The translations under genes and the position numbers were made by a program. Source: Micromonospora endolithica (GTDB lineage Bacteria > Actinomycetota > Actinomycetes > Mycobacteriales > Micromonosporaceae). Taken from it: a stretch of DNA of 64,000 nucleotides. Location of the stretch: positions 50,356-114,355 of the forward strand of contig NZ_RBAK01000017.1 in NCBI RefSeq assembly GCF_003626595.1, in the 5' to 3' direction. Shown piece after piece: positions 8,128-16,846 of this stretch. Each line of letters starts with the position of its first letter. Position 1 is the first letter of the stretch. The notes beneath the pieces are model-generated. The model searched no databases, had not been told where the DNA came from, and worked only from the letters and a program-made list of their open reading frames with translations.

Positions 8128-9933
8128 GTGCGACAGGACCACGTGGAGCCGCATCAGCGCAGGTCGGCCCGGGTTGACGCCGGTGCCGGCCGGCTGCGGG
8201 GTCCCCGACTGTTCGACGCGGTGCTGCTCGACCGGGACGGGACGTTGGTCCACGACGTGCCGTACAACGGCGATCCGGAGAAGGTGCGCGCCCTGCCGGG
8301 CGCGCGCGAGGCCCTGGACCGGTTGCGCGCGGCGGGGCTGCGGTTGGCGGTGGTGACGAACCAGTCCGGCCTGGCCCGGGGACTGTTCACCGAGGCGCAG
8401 CTGGCGGCGGTGCACGCGCGGGTGGAGGACCTGCTGGGCCCGTTCGACGCGTGGCTGGTGTGTCCGCACGACGACGGTGCCGGCTGCGGGTGCCGCAAGC
8501 CGGCCCCGGGGCTGGTACACGCCGCCGCCCGCGCCCTGGGGACGACGCCGGCGCGCTGCGTGCTGGTGGGTGACATCGGCCGGGACGTGACGGCGGCGCT
8601 CGCGGCGGGGGCGCAGGCGGTCCTGGTGCCGACGCCGGTGACCCGCCGGGAGGAGGTCGACGCGGCCCCGTGGGTGGCGGCGGACCTGCCCGGCGCGGTG
8701 GGGGAGATCCTGCGTCGTCAGGCGGCGGTGGACCCGGCCGCCCACCCGGGGTCCTCGGCGTCCTACCCGGGGTCCTCCGGGCCGGTCGGACGGGACGGGC
8801 GGGCGGCGACCGGTGGCCCGACGGCGGACCGGCGGTCCGGCACGGTGCTGGTGGTGCGCGCCGACTCGGCCGGGGACGTGCTGGTCACCGGGCCGGGGAT
8901 CCGGGCGGTCGCCGCGCACGCGCGGCGGGTAGTGCTGCTCTGCGGGCCGCGGGGCCGGGCCGCCGCCGAACTCCTCCCGGGCGTCGACGAGATCGTCGAG
9001 CACCGGCTGCCGTGGATCGACCCCGACCCCGGGCCGGTCGACCCGGCCGACATCGCCGCGCTGACCGGCCGGCTGGCCGCCGTCGGGGCGGACGAGGCGG
9101 TCGTCTTCACCAGCTTCCACCAGTCCCCGCTGCCGCTGGCCCTGCTGCTGCGTACCGCCGGCGTCGCCCGGATCTCGGCGATCAGCGACGACTACCCGGG
9201 CAGTCTGCTGGACGTCCGGCACCGCGTCCCGGTGGGCGTACCCGAACCCGAACGCGCCCTGTCCCTCGCCGCCGCCGCCGGCTACCCGCTGCCCGACCAC
9301 GACGAACCCGCCCTGCGCCTGCGGGCGGTGCCGCCACCGGTGCAGGCCCCCGGGTACGTGGTGCTGCACCCCGGTTCGGCCGCGTCGGCCCGTGCCTGCC
9401 CGCCGCAGGTCGCCGCGGGCATCGCCCGGGCGCTCGCCGGTGCCGGTTACCGGGTGCTGGTCACCGGGGGACCCGACGAGCGGGAGGTCACCGCCCGGGT
9501 GGCCGGCGACGTGGCGGTGGACCTCGGGGGCGGCACCGACCTCGCCGAACTGGCCGGCGTCGTCGCCGGGGCCGCCGCCGTGGTGGTCGGCAACACCGGC
9601 CCGGCGCACCTCGCGGCGGCGTACGGCGTGCCGGTGGTGAGCCTGTTCGCCCCGACCGTCCCGTTCGGGCAGTGGGGGCCCTGGCGGGTGCCGACGGTAC
9701 GCCTCGGCGACCCGAGTGCCCCCTGCCGCGACACCCGCGCCGCGGCCTGCCCGGTGCCGGGGCATCCCTGCCTGAGCCGGGTGGAACCCCGGGAGGTCCT
9801 CGGTGCCCTGCGCCTGCTGGGCGTGACCCCGCAACCGGTGCCCCGACCGGCCCTCGCCGCCTCCGCCCCCGCGTCCGCCGCCGGCCCTGCCGTCCCCGCC
9901 CCCGTCGCCTCCGCCGCCGGGAGCGGACGATGA
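8128..9933 (+). CDS. Fusion: GmhB-type heptose bisphosphate phosphatase (HAD-IIIA) + GT9 glycosyltransferase
   Basis: 601 residues with two catalytic domains. Residues ~29–195 are a HAD phosphatase of the histidinol-phosphatase/GmhB group: nucleophile and acid D35 and D37 in LLDRDGTLV, TNQSG, and the zinc loop C112, H114, C120, C122 (CPHDDGAGCGC). GmhB removes the 1-phosphate of heptose 1,7-bisphosphate. A linker with repeated PGSS (about 210–235) leads to residues ~238–575, a GT9 heptosyltransferase-like domain (VVRADSAGDVLVT; VLHPGSAAS; VGNTGPAHLAAAYGVPVV). The tail is Ala/Pro-rich. Start is GTG 8128; it overlaps the next gene by 4 bp. In Gram-negative species these activities are separate proteins. 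Confidence 0.88.
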   Translation: MRQDHVEPHQRRSARVDAGAGRLRGPRLFDAVLLDRDGTLVHDVPYNGDPEKVRALPGAREALDRLRAAGLRLAVVTNQSGLARGLFTEAQLAAVHARVEDLLGPFDAWLVCPHDDGAGCGCRKPAPGLVHAAARALGTTPARCVLVGDIGRDVTAALAAGAQAVLVPTPVTRREEVDAAPWVAADLPGAVGEILRRQAAVDPAAHPGSSASYPGSSGPVGRDGRAATGGPTADRRSGTVLVVRADSAGDVLVTGPGIRAVAAHARRVVLLCGPRGRAAAELLPGVDEIVEHRLPWIDPDPGPVDPADIAALTGRLAAVGADEAVVFTSFHQSPLPLALLLRTAGVARISAISDDYPGSLLDVRHRVPVGVPEPERALSLAAAAGYPLPDHDEPALRLRAVPPPVQAPGYVVLHPGSAASARACPPQVAAGIARALAGAGYRVLVTGGPDEREVTARVAGDVAVDLGGGTDLAELAGVVAGAAAVVVGNTGPAHLAAAYGVPVVSLFAPTVPFGQWGPWRVPTVRLGDPSAPCRDTRAAACPVPGHPCLSRVEPREVLGALRLLGVTPQPVPRPALAASAPASAAGPAVPAPVASAAGSGR

Positions 9934-10907
9934 ACATCCTCCTCTGGCACGTGCACGGGTCCTGGACGACCTCGTTCGTGCACGGCAAACACCGCTACCT
10001 GGTCCCGGTCACCCCCGACCGCGGCCCGTACGGACTCGGCCGGGCCCGCACCTACCCCTGGCCGGACACCGCCGTCGAGGTCGCCCCCGAGGACCTGCGC
10101 GCCGCCGACGTGGACCTGGTCATCCTGCAACGCCCCGAGGAGATCGACCTCGCCGCGCAGTGGCTGGGCCGCGTTCCCGGCCGGGACCTTCCCGCGATCT
10201 ACGTGGAGCACAACACGCCGAAGGACGGCGACGTCCCGAACAGCCGCCACCCCCTCGCCGACCGCGACGACCTGCTCATCGCCCACGTCACCGCCTTCAA
10301 TCAGCTCTTCTGGGACACCGGCGGCACCCGTACCACGGTGGTGGACCACGGGGTCGTCGCCCCGGCGACGCGGTACACCGGCGAACTGGACCGGCTCGCG
10401 GTGGTCATCAACGAGCCGGTGCGCCGCTGGCGGGTCACCGGCACCGACCTGCTGCCCCGCTTCGCCGAGATCGCCCCGCTGGACGTGTACGGCATGCGGG
10501 TGGCCGGGCTGGCCGAGCACCTGGGCCTGCCCGCCGACCGGATCACCAGCCACGACGACGTGCCGCAGGCCCGGATGCACACCGAACTGGGACGGCGGCG
10601 CGCCTACCTGCACCTGTGCCGGTGGACCTCGCTCGGGCTGAGCCTGGTCGAGGCGATGACGATGGGCATGCCGGTCGTCGCGCTGGCCACCACCGAGGCG
10701 GTGATGGCGGTGCCGCCCGGCGCCGGAGCCCTCGCCACCCGGATCGACACCCTGCTGGACGCGGCCCGCCGGTTCGTGGCGGACCCGGCGGAGGCGCGTC
10801 GCGCCGGCGAGGTGGCCCGCGCGGTCGCCCTCGACCGGTACGGGCTGGACCGATTCCTCGCCGACTGGGACCGGCTGCTGGAGGAGGAAACATGCGCATC
10901 GCGATGA
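9930..10907 (+). CDS. Glycosyltransferase, GT4/GT-B-like
   Basis: 325 residues beginning MNILLWHVHGSWTTSFVHGK. The C-terminal half has LGLSLVEAMTMGMPVVALAT, the nucleotide-sugar binding E-x7-E-like region of GT-B transferases. The N-terminal half is less typical (LQRPEEIDL; IYVEHNTPKDG), so the donor and family number are uncertain. ATG overlaps the preceding stop (ATGA) and the gene overlaps the following GT4 gene by 16 bp. Its place between two other transferases says it adds one sugar of the same glycan. Confidence 0.82.
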   Translation: MNILLWHVHGSWTTSFVHGKHRYLVPVTPDRGPYGLGRARTYPWPDTAVEVAPEDLRAADVDLVILQRPEEIDLAAQWLGRVPGRDLPAIYVEHNTPKDGDVPNSRHPLADRDDLLIAHVTAFNQLFWDTGGTRTTVVDHGVVAPATRYTGELDRLAVVINEPVRRWRVTGTDLLPRFAEIAPLDVYGMRVAGLAEHLGLPADRITSHDDVPQARMHTELGRRRAYLHLCRWTSLGLSLVEAMTMGMPVVALATTEAVMAVPPGAGALATRIDTLLDAARRFVADPAEARRAGEVARAVALDRYGLDRFLADWDRLLEEETCASR

Positions 10908-12112
10908 TCTCGGAGCACGCCAGCCCGCTCGCCATCCTCGGCGGGGAGGACGCCGGTGGCCAGAACACGCACGTCGCCGAACTCTCCGCCGCCCTGGTCG
11001 CCGCCGGGCACGACGTCCGCGTCTACACCCGGCGCGACGCCGTCGACCTGCCGGTGTCCGTCCGCACCCCGGACGGGTACGAGGTGGTGCACGTACCGGC
11101 CGGACCGGCCGAGCCGCTGGCCAAGGACGCGCTGCTGCCCCACATGAAGGAGTTCAGCCGCTGGCTGGTCGACCGGTGGCGCGGCGGCGACTGGACACCG
11201 GAGGTCGTCCACGCGCACTTCTGGATGAGCGGCCTGGCCGGGCTGGCCGCCAGCCGGCAGCTCGGGGTGCCGGTGGTGCAGACGTACCACGCCCTCGGTG
11301 TGGTCAAGCGGCGGCACCAGGGCGTGCAGGACACCAGCCCCGCCCGCCGGATCGGCTACGAGCGCGAGCTGGGCCGCTCGGTGGACCGGGTCGTCGCCCA
11401 GTGCCAGGACGAGGTGGGGGAGCTGGTCCGGATGGGGGTGCCCCGGACCCGGATGACGGTCGTCCCCTCCGGGGTCAACCTCGCCACCTTCGCGCCGCTC
11501 GGCCCGGCCGCCGAGCGGGATCCGGGGCGGGCGCGCATCCTCACCGTCGGTCGGCTGGTGGAACGCAAGGGCTTCCAGACCGTGGTCCGGGCGATGTCCT
11601 ACGTGCCGGACGCGGAGTGCGTCGTCGTCGGCGGCCCGCCCGCCGGGTTGCTGGAGAGCGACCCGTACGCGCGGCGGTTGCGGGCGCTGGCCGGCAGCTG
11701 CGGGGTGGCCGACCGGGTGCGGCTGGTCGGTGCGGTGCCCCGCGAGGAGATGGGCCGCTGGTACCGGTCGGCGGACCTGCTGGTCGCCGCACCCTGGTAC
11801 GAGCCGTTCGGCCTCACCCCGCTGGAGGCGATGGCGTGCGGGGTGCCGGTGGTCGGCACCGCCGTGGGCGGCATCAAGGACACCGTGGTGGAGGGCGTCA
11901 CCGGTGACCTGGTGCCGGCGCGGGACCCCCGCGCGCTGGGCGACGCCGTCCGGGACCTGCTCGACGACCGGATCCGCCGCTTCTCCTACGCGGCGGCGGC
12001 GCGGGAGCGGGCCCGCCGGACGTACTCCTGGGCGGTGACCGCCCAGCGGCTGGCCGGGGTGTACGAGGAGGTGGCCGCGGTGCGCCGGCCGACCCGGGTG
12101 GTGGCCGGATGA
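10892..12112 (+). CDS. Glycosyltransferase family 4
   Basis: 406 residues, a complete GT4 GT-B enzyme. N-terminal GGEDAGGQNTHVAEL is the acceptor-side glycine loop seen in sucrose-synthase/MshA-like GT4 proteins; VVQTYHALG, VVPSGVNLATF, ILTVGRLVERKGF, and C-terminal YEPFGLTPLEAMACGVPVVG carry the E-x7-E donor-binding motif. It transfers a sugar from an NDP-sugar with retention. ATG 10892 has a GAGGAGG site and the gene overlaps both neighbours, so it belongs to the heptose operon; acceptor and donor are unknown. Confidence 0.92.
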   Translation: MRIAMISEHASPLAILGGEDAGGQNTHVAELSAALVAAGHDVRVYTRRDAVDLPVSVRTPDGYEVVHVPAGPAEPLAKDALLPHMKEFSRWLVDRWRGGDWTPEVVHAHFWMSGLAGLAASRQLGVPVVQTYHALGVVKRRHQGVQDTSPARRIGYERELGRSVDRVVAQCQDEVGELVRMGVPRTRMTVVPSGVNLATFAPLGPAAERDPGRARILTVGRLVERKGFQTVVRAMSYVPDAECVVVGGPPAGLLESDPYARRLRALAGSCGVADRVRLVGAVPREEMGRWYRSADLLVAAPWYEPFGLTPLEAMACGVPVVGTAVGGIKDTVVEGVTGDLVPARDPRALGDAVRDLLDDRIRRFSYAAAARERARRTYSWAVTAQRLAGVYEEVAAVRRPTRVVAG

Positions 12113-12804
12113 CCGGTTCGTCGCTGCTGGACAGCCACCTGACGAACCTGGCCGCCGCCCTGCTGCCGTACCGCCGGCACGAGGAACTGCTGGCCCGGTG
12201 GGGCGGCACGCTGGCCCGGCGGCTGGTCGCCGGTGGCCGGCTGCTGGTGGCCGGCAACGGCGGCAGTGCCGCCGAGGCCCAGCACCTCACCGCCGAACTG
12301 GTCGGCAAGCTGCACGACGACCGGCAGCCACTGTCCGCCATCGCCCTGCACGCCGAGACCAGCGCGCTGACCGCGATCGGCAACGACTACGGCTACGACG
12401 AGGTCTACGCCCGTCAGGTCCGCGCCCACGGTCGCCCGGGCGACATCCTCCTGCTGCTGTCCACCAGCGGCGCCAGCCGCAACCTGCTGCACGCCGCGCG
12501 GGCCGGCCACCGGCAGCACCTGACCACCTGGGCGCTCACCGGCCCCGCCCCCAACGCCCTGGCCGACATCTGCCACGACGTCCTCGCCGTGGACTCGGTG
12601 GACAGCCAGGTCGTCCAGGAACTCCACCTGGTGACCAGCCACCTCCTCTGCGAGTACGTCGAGGCGGCGCTGCCCGCGGCGCTCGGCGCCCCGGCCGACC
12701 GGGCACGGCACGGGGTGCCCACCGGACACACCCGGTCCACCCCGGTCCGGACCGGGGTGGAGGTGGTGCTGGAGGACGGCACGGGCCCGCAGGTGCAGGC
12801 GTGA
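12109..12804 (+). CDS. gmhA: Sedoheptulose-7-phosphate isomerase (GmhA-like, SIS domain)
   Basis: 231 residues. GmhA converts sedoheptulose 7-phosphate to D-glycero-D-manno-heptose 7-phosphate, the entry step to activated heptose. The SIS-domain phosphate loop AGNGGSAAEAQHLTAELVGK (about 48–67) and STSGASRN (118–125) match GmhA closely. By my alignment Glu63 and His173 (VVQELHLV) correspond to the catalytic Glu/His pair of the E. coli enzyme. The C-terminal ~40 residues (after ~190) are an extension not in short GmhAs. ATGA overlap with the upstream GT4 gene. Confidence 0.92.
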   Translation: MTGSSLLDSHLTNLAAALLPYRRHEELLARWGGTLARRLVAGGRLLVAGNGGSAAEAQHLTAELVGKLHDDRQPLSAIALHAETSALTAIGNDYGYDEVYARQVRAHGRPGDILLLLSTSGASRNLLHAARAGHRQHLTTWALTGPAPNALADICHDVLAVDSVDSQVVQELHLVTSHLLCEYVEAALPAALGAPADRARHGVPTGHTRSTPVRTGVEVVLEDGTGPQVQA

Positions 12805-12818
12805 ACGAGGAGGGAAGC

Positions 12819-14246
12819 GTGACGGGACCGCTGGTGGTGGTCGGTGACACCCTGCTGGACCGGGACGTCGAGGGGGCGGTGAACCGGCTCTGTCCGGACT
12901 CGCCGGTGCCGGTGCTCGACGAGACCGCGTACGTCGACCGGCCCGGTGGCGCCGGCCTGGCGGCGGTGTTCGCCGCCGCCGCGGGCGGTACCGAGGTGGT
13001 GCTGGTGACCGCGCTGGCCGACGACGCCGGCGGCGCGCGACTCAGCGCCCTGCTCGCCGCCGCCGGCGTGCAGGTGTACGCGCTGGGCCTGGGTGGCACG
13101 ACCCCGGAGAAGGTCCGGCTGCGCGCCCGGGGCCGGGTTCTGCTGCGCCACGACCGGGGCGGCACACCCGGTGAGCCCGGCGAGCCGTCGGACGCGGTGC
13201 TGCGGGTGATCGCGGAGGCGTCGGCGGTGCTGGTCAGCGACTACGGCCGGGGGGTGGCCCGGCAACCGGCGCTGCGGACCGCGCTGGCCGCCACCCGGGC
13301 GCCGGTGGTCTGGGACCCGCATCCGCGCGGGCCGGCGGCGGTGCCCGGTGTGCACCTGGCCACCCCGAACGAGTCGGAGGTCCGTGAGCTGGCCAAGGCG
13401 CCGCCGGGGGCGACCCGGCTGGCCACCGCGTCGCGGGGCGCGCAGGGGCTGCGCCGCCGGTGGCGGGCCGGCGCCGTGGCGGTGACCCTGGGCGGTGACG
13501 GCGCGCTGCTCTGCCACGCCGGGTCCACCCCGCTCGTGGTGCCCGCGCCGGCGACCGCCGACGGTGACACCTGCGGCGCCGGTGACCGGTTCGCGGCCAC
13601 CGCCACGCTGGCCCTGGCCCGGGGCGCGCTGGTCTCCGAGGCGGTGCAGGCGGCGGTCGCCGAGGCCACCGCCTACGTCGCCGGTGGGGGAGTGTCCGCC
13701 GCGCTGCCGGCGCCGGCGCGACCCCTGCCGCCCACGGTCGCCGGGCCGGCCGCGGACCGGGTCGGGGTGGCCGCGGCGGCGGCCGTGGTCTCCGAGGTAC
13801 GTGCCGCCGGCGGCACGGTGGTGGCCACCGGCGGCTGCTTCGACCTGCTGCACGCCGGCCACGTGGCGACCCTCCAGGCGGCCCGCCAGCTCGGTGACTG
13901 CCTGGTGGTCTGCCTCAACTCCGACGCCAGCGTCACCGACCTGAAGGGGCCGCAGCGGCCGGTCGTGCCGCAGGGTGACCGCAGTCGCCTGCTCGCGGCG
14001 TTGGGCTGCGTCGACGCGGTCCTGATCTTCGACGAGTCGACCCCGCACGCGGCGTTGTCCTGGCTGCGGCCGGACATCTGGGTCAAGGGTGGTGACTACG
14101 CCACCGGAGGGGGTGCGGAGGTGCTGCCGGAGGCGGAGATCCTGCGTCGCTGGGGTGGGCACACGGTGGTGGTGCCGTACCTGGACGGCCGGTCCACCAC
14201 CGGCATGATCGCCGCCGCCCGCTCGTCCGGGGTGGTGGCGGCGTGA
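12819..14246 (+). CDS. hldE: Bifunctional heptose 7-phosphate kinase / heptose 1-phosphate adenylyltransferase (HldE-like)
   Basis: 475 residues. The N-terminal ~310 residues are a PfkB/ribokinase-type kinase (VVGDTLLDRDVEGAVNRLCP; GDTCGAGDRFAA with catalytic D256). Residues ~333–470 are a nucleotidyltransferase domain with HxGH (H345–H348 in GGCFDLLHAGH) and the KGGDY/STT elements. Same order as Gram-negative HldE/RfaE: phosphorylates heptose 7-phosphate to the 1,7-bisphosphate and, after GmhB acts, makes ADP-heptose. GTG 12819 follows AGGAGG at ideal spacing; GTG 12801, which overlaps the gmhA stop, is an in-frame alternative. Confidence 0.92.
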   Translation: MTGPLVVVGDTLLDRDVEGAVNRLCPDSPVPVLDETAYVDRPGGAGLAAVFAAAAGGTEVVLVTALADDAGGARLSALLAAAGVQVYALGLGGTTPEKVRLRARGRVLLRHDRGGTPGEPGEPSDAVLRVIAEASAVLVSDYGRGVARQPALRTALAATRAPVVWDPHPRGPAAVPGVHLATPNESEVRELAKAPPGATRLATASRGAQGLRRRWRAGAVAVTLGGDGALLCHAGSTPLVVPAPATADGDTCGAGDRFAATATLALARGALVSEAVQAAVAEATAYVAGGGVSAALPAPARPLPPTVAGPAADRVGVAAAAAVVSEVRAAGGTVVATGGCFDLLHAGHVATLQAARQLGDCLVVCLNSDASVTDLKGPQRPVVPQGDRSRLLAALGCVDAVLIFDESTPHAALSWLRPDIWVKGGDYATGGGAEVLPEAEILRRWGGHTVVVPYLDGRSTTGMIAAARSSGVVAA

Positions 14247-14929
14247 CCGCCGGGTCGACGGTGCTGGTCACCGGCGGGTCCAGCGGTCTGGGCGCGGCGG
14301 TGGTGGCGGCGGTGGCGCGGTCCGGCGGCCGCCCGGTGGTGCTGGACCGGCGACCACCCGCCGACGGGGTGCCGTGGGTCGAGTGCGACCTGGCCGACAG
14401 CCGGGCCGCCGAGGCGGCCACGGTCCGCCTGGCCGAGCGTTCCGGCGGGCTGGACGCGGTGGTCACCGCCGCCGGGGTGGACACCCCCGGCGGGCTGGGC
14501 GACGTGCCGGGGGAGACGTGGGACCGGATCGTGGCGGTCAACCTGCTCGGCACCGCGGCGGTCGTCCGGGCGGCGCTGCCGTTCCTGGAGGCCACCCACG
14601 GCACGGTGGTGACGGTGGCGTCGACGCTGGGCGTCAAGGCGGTCGGCGACGCCACGGCCTACTGCGCGGCGAAGTTCGGCGTGGTCGGGTTCACCCGCGC
14701 GCTGGCCGCCGAACTCGCCGGCCGGGTCGGGGTCACCCTGCTCGTCCCGGGCGGCATGCGGACCGCCTTCTTCGACGAGCGCGACGAACGGTACAAACCC
14801 GGACCCGACGCCAGCCTCAACGATCCCGCCGACACCGCCGCCGCGGTCCTGTTCGCCCTGTCCCAACCGCCCGGCTGCGCCGTGCGCGAGATGGTGGTCT
14901 GCGCCGAACAGGAAACCTCCTACCCGTGA
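14243..14929 (+). CDS. SDR family oxidoreductase in the heptose operon
   Basis: 228 residues, a classical SDR with VLVTGGSSGLGAAVV (cofactor binding) and YCAAK (catalytic Tyr/Lys); the upstream SxxxS position is VASTLG. It is not an extended NDP-sugar epimerase, so it is not an HldD orthologue, and the operon shows no other candidate for converting ADP-D,D-heptose to the L,D form. It may oxidise or reduce a sugar or lipid intermediate of the pathway. It overlaps both neighbours by 4 bp. Confidence 0.88.
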   Translation: MTAGSTVLVTGGSSGLGAAVVAAVARSGGRPVVLDRRPPADGVPWVECDLADSRAAEAATVRLAERSGGLDAVVTAAGVDTPGGLGDVPGETWDRIVAVNLLGTAAVVRAALPFLEATHGTVVTVASTLGVKAVGDATAYCAAKFGVVGFTRALAAELAGRVGVTLLVPGGMRTAFFDERDERYKPGPDASLNDPADTAAAVLFALSQPPGCAVREMVVCAEQETSYP

Positions 14930-15879
14930 TCCTCGTCCTGCGCGCCCTGGGCGTCGGCGACCTCGCCACCGCCGTGCCGGCGCTGCGCGCGTTGCGGGCC
15001 GCGTACCCGGGCGACCGGATCGCGCTCGCCGCGCCGGCCTGGCTGGCCCCGCTGGTGGACCTGGTCGGTGGCGTCGACCGGGTGGTGCCCACCGACGGCC
15101 TCGGCCGGCTCGACCCGTCGGTGGGCCGGCCCGCGGTGGCGGTCAACCTGCACGGGCGGGGACCCGCGTCGCACCGGATGCTCGCCGCCACCCGCCCCGG
15201 CCGGCTGCTCGCCTTCGCCAACGCGGAGGCCGGTCACCACGACGGCCCGGACTGGGACGACGGCGAGCACGAGGTCGACCGGTGGTGCCGGTTGCTGCGG
15301 GCGTACCGGATCGCGGCGGACCCGGGCGACCTGGCGCTGCGCCGCCCCCCGCCGGACCGGGTGGCGACCGGGGTGACGGTGGTGCACCCCGGCTCGAAGG
15401 TGCCGGCGAAGCGCTGGCCGGCCGAGCGGTTCGCCGCGGTCGCCGGGCGGTTGGCCGCCGCCGGTCACCGGGTCGTCGTCACCGGCGACGCCGCCGAGGT
15501 GCCGCTCGCCCGGCGGGTCGCCCGACTCGCCGGGCTGCCCGCCGACGTGGTCCTGGCCGGCCGCACCGACCTGGGTGAGCTGGCCGCGCTGGTTGCCCAC
15601 GCGCGGCTGGTCGTCTGCGGCGACACCGGCGTCGGCCACCTCGCCACCGGCTACCGCACCCCCTCGGTCCTGCTCTTCGGACCGGTCAGCCCGGCCCGCT
15701 GGGGGCCGCCCGCGGACCGTCCGTGGCACCGGGTGCTGTGGGCCGGCGAGGGTTCTCGGCGCGGGCCGGAGGGGGTGGAAAGCCACCCGACGATGGTGGC
15801 GCTACCGGTCGGAGAGGTGCTCGTGGCGGTGGACGACGTGCAACGGACGGCGCGGGTCTCCGGTGCGGTTGCGGCGTAG
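14926..15879 (+). CDS. Glycosyltransferase family 9 (heptosyltransferase-like)
   Basis: 317 residues of GT9. It opens MILVLRALGVGDLATAVPAL, the GDLV-type acceptor loop of ADP-heptose:LPS heptosyltransferases, and has VVHPGSKVPAKRWPAERF (donor domain start) and VVCGDTGVGHLATGYRTPSV (donor-binding GDTG/H motif). It is the second GT9 domain of the operon, the first being fused to GmhB. ADP-heptose is the expected donor given the context; the acceptor is unknown. GTG start overlaps the SDR stop, and the 3' end overlaps the topoisomerase gene by 17 bp. Confidence 0.9.
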   Translation: MILVLRALGVGDLATAVPALRALRAAYPGDRIALAAPAWLAPLVDLVGGVDRVVPTDGLGRLDPSVGRPAVAVNLHGRGPASHRMLAATRPGRLLAFANAEAGHHDGPDWDDGEHEVDRWCRLLRAYRIAADPGDLALRRPPPDRVATGVTVVHPGSKVPAKRWPAERFAAVAGRLAAAGHRVVVTGDAAEVPLARRVARLAGLPADVVLAGRTDLGELAALVAHARLVVCGDTGVGHLATGYRTPSVLLFGPVSPARWGPPADRPWHRVLWAGEGSRRGPEGVESHPTMVALPVGEVLVAVDDVQRTARVSGAVAA

Positions 15880-16846
15880 CGACCCGGGGCGGCCGGGATA
15901 CCGGCGTCGGCGGCGGGGCAGCGGTTGGTTGTTCCTCGACCCGTCCGGCGATCCGGTCCGCGACCCGCAGACCCTCGCCCGGCTGCGTGACCTGGTCATC
16001 CCGCCGGCCTGGCAGGACGTGTGGATCGCGCCGTACCCGAACGGGCACATCCAGGCCACCGGGATCGACGCGGCCGGCCGGAAGCAGTACCTGTACCACC
16101 CCACCTGGCGCGAGAAGCGCGACGGCGCCAAGTTCGACCACGTCCTGGAGGTGGCCCGCCGGCTGCCGGCACTGCGGGAACGGGTCGACACCGATCTCAC
16201 CGGGCGGGGCCTGAGCCGTGACCGGGTGCTGGCGACCGTCACCCGCCTGCTCGACATGGGCATGTTCCGGGTGGGCAGCGACCAGTACGCGGCCGGGGAG
16301 GAACCCACCTTCGGCGTGTCCACGCTGCGTCCCGAGCACGCCCGGACCCGGGGTGGCTGCGTCGTGTTCGCGTTCCCCGCGAAGGGCGGCATCGAGCAGG
16401 TGCGCCGGATCGAGGACCCGCAGCTGTGCCAGGTGCTGACCAACCTCCGCCGCCGGCGGCGTGCCGCCGAGCGCCTCTTCGGCTACTGGGACGGCCGGGA
16501 CTGGCGCGACGTGCGCAGCGACGAGGTCAACGACTACCTGCGTGAGGCCAGCGGCGGGGAGATGACCGCGAAGGACTTCCGCACCTGGCACGCCACCGTC
16601 CTGGCGGCCACCGAACTGGCCACGGCGGGCCGGCAGCGGTCGGTCACCGCCCGGCGGCGGGCGGTCGCCGGAGTGATGCGGGAGGTGGCGCAGCTGCTGG
16701 GCAACACCCCCACGGTGGCCCGGACCTCCTACGTCGACCCGCGGGTGGTGGACCTCTACCACGACGGGGTGCTGGCGCCGGTGGAGCCGGGCACGCCCCG
16801 GGAGGAGGCCGAACGGCGGGTGCTGGGGTTGCTGGAGGACGCCTGA
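15863..16846 (+). CDS. DNA topoisomerase IB (poxvirus-like type)
   Basis: 327 residues. Bacterial type IB topoisomerases nick one strand through a 3'-phosphotyrosine and relax supercoils without ATP. Visible landmarks: WQDVWIAPYPNGHIQATGID (N-terminal domain), GMFRVGSDQYA and STLRPEH (active-site region), DFRTWHAT, and the catalytic Tyr290 in ARTSYVDPRVV. Length is normal for the family. The start is GTG 15863 inside the GT9 gene, so it is probably translationally coupled to the heptose operon, although the function has no obvious link to it. Confidence 0.92.
   Translation: MRLRRSDPGRPGYRRRRRGSGWLFLDPSGDPVRDPQTLARLRDLVIPPAWQDVWIAPYPNGHIQATGIDAAGRKQYLYHPTWREKRDGAKFDHVLEVARRLPALRERVDTDLTGRGLSRDRVLATVTRLLDMGMFRVGSDQYAAGEEPTFGVSTLRPEHARTRGGCVVFAFPAKGGIEQVRRIEDPQLCQVLTNLRRRRRAAERLFGYWDGRDWRDVRSDEVNDYLREASGGEMTAKDFRTWHATVLAATELATAGRQRSVTARRRAVAGVMREVAQLLGNTPTVARTSYVDPRVVDLYHDGVLAPVEPGTPREEAERRVLGLLEDA

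Noticed and set aside
8060..8356. 98-codon reading overlapping the start of the GmhB–GT9 fusion
   Set aside because: It is another frame of the fusion gene; the HAD motifs are in the frame starting at GTG 8128.
14243..14929. SDR as the HldD epimerase of the heptose pathway
   Set aside because: It is a classical short SDR with TGGSSGLG and YCAAK, not an extended NDP-sugar epimerase.
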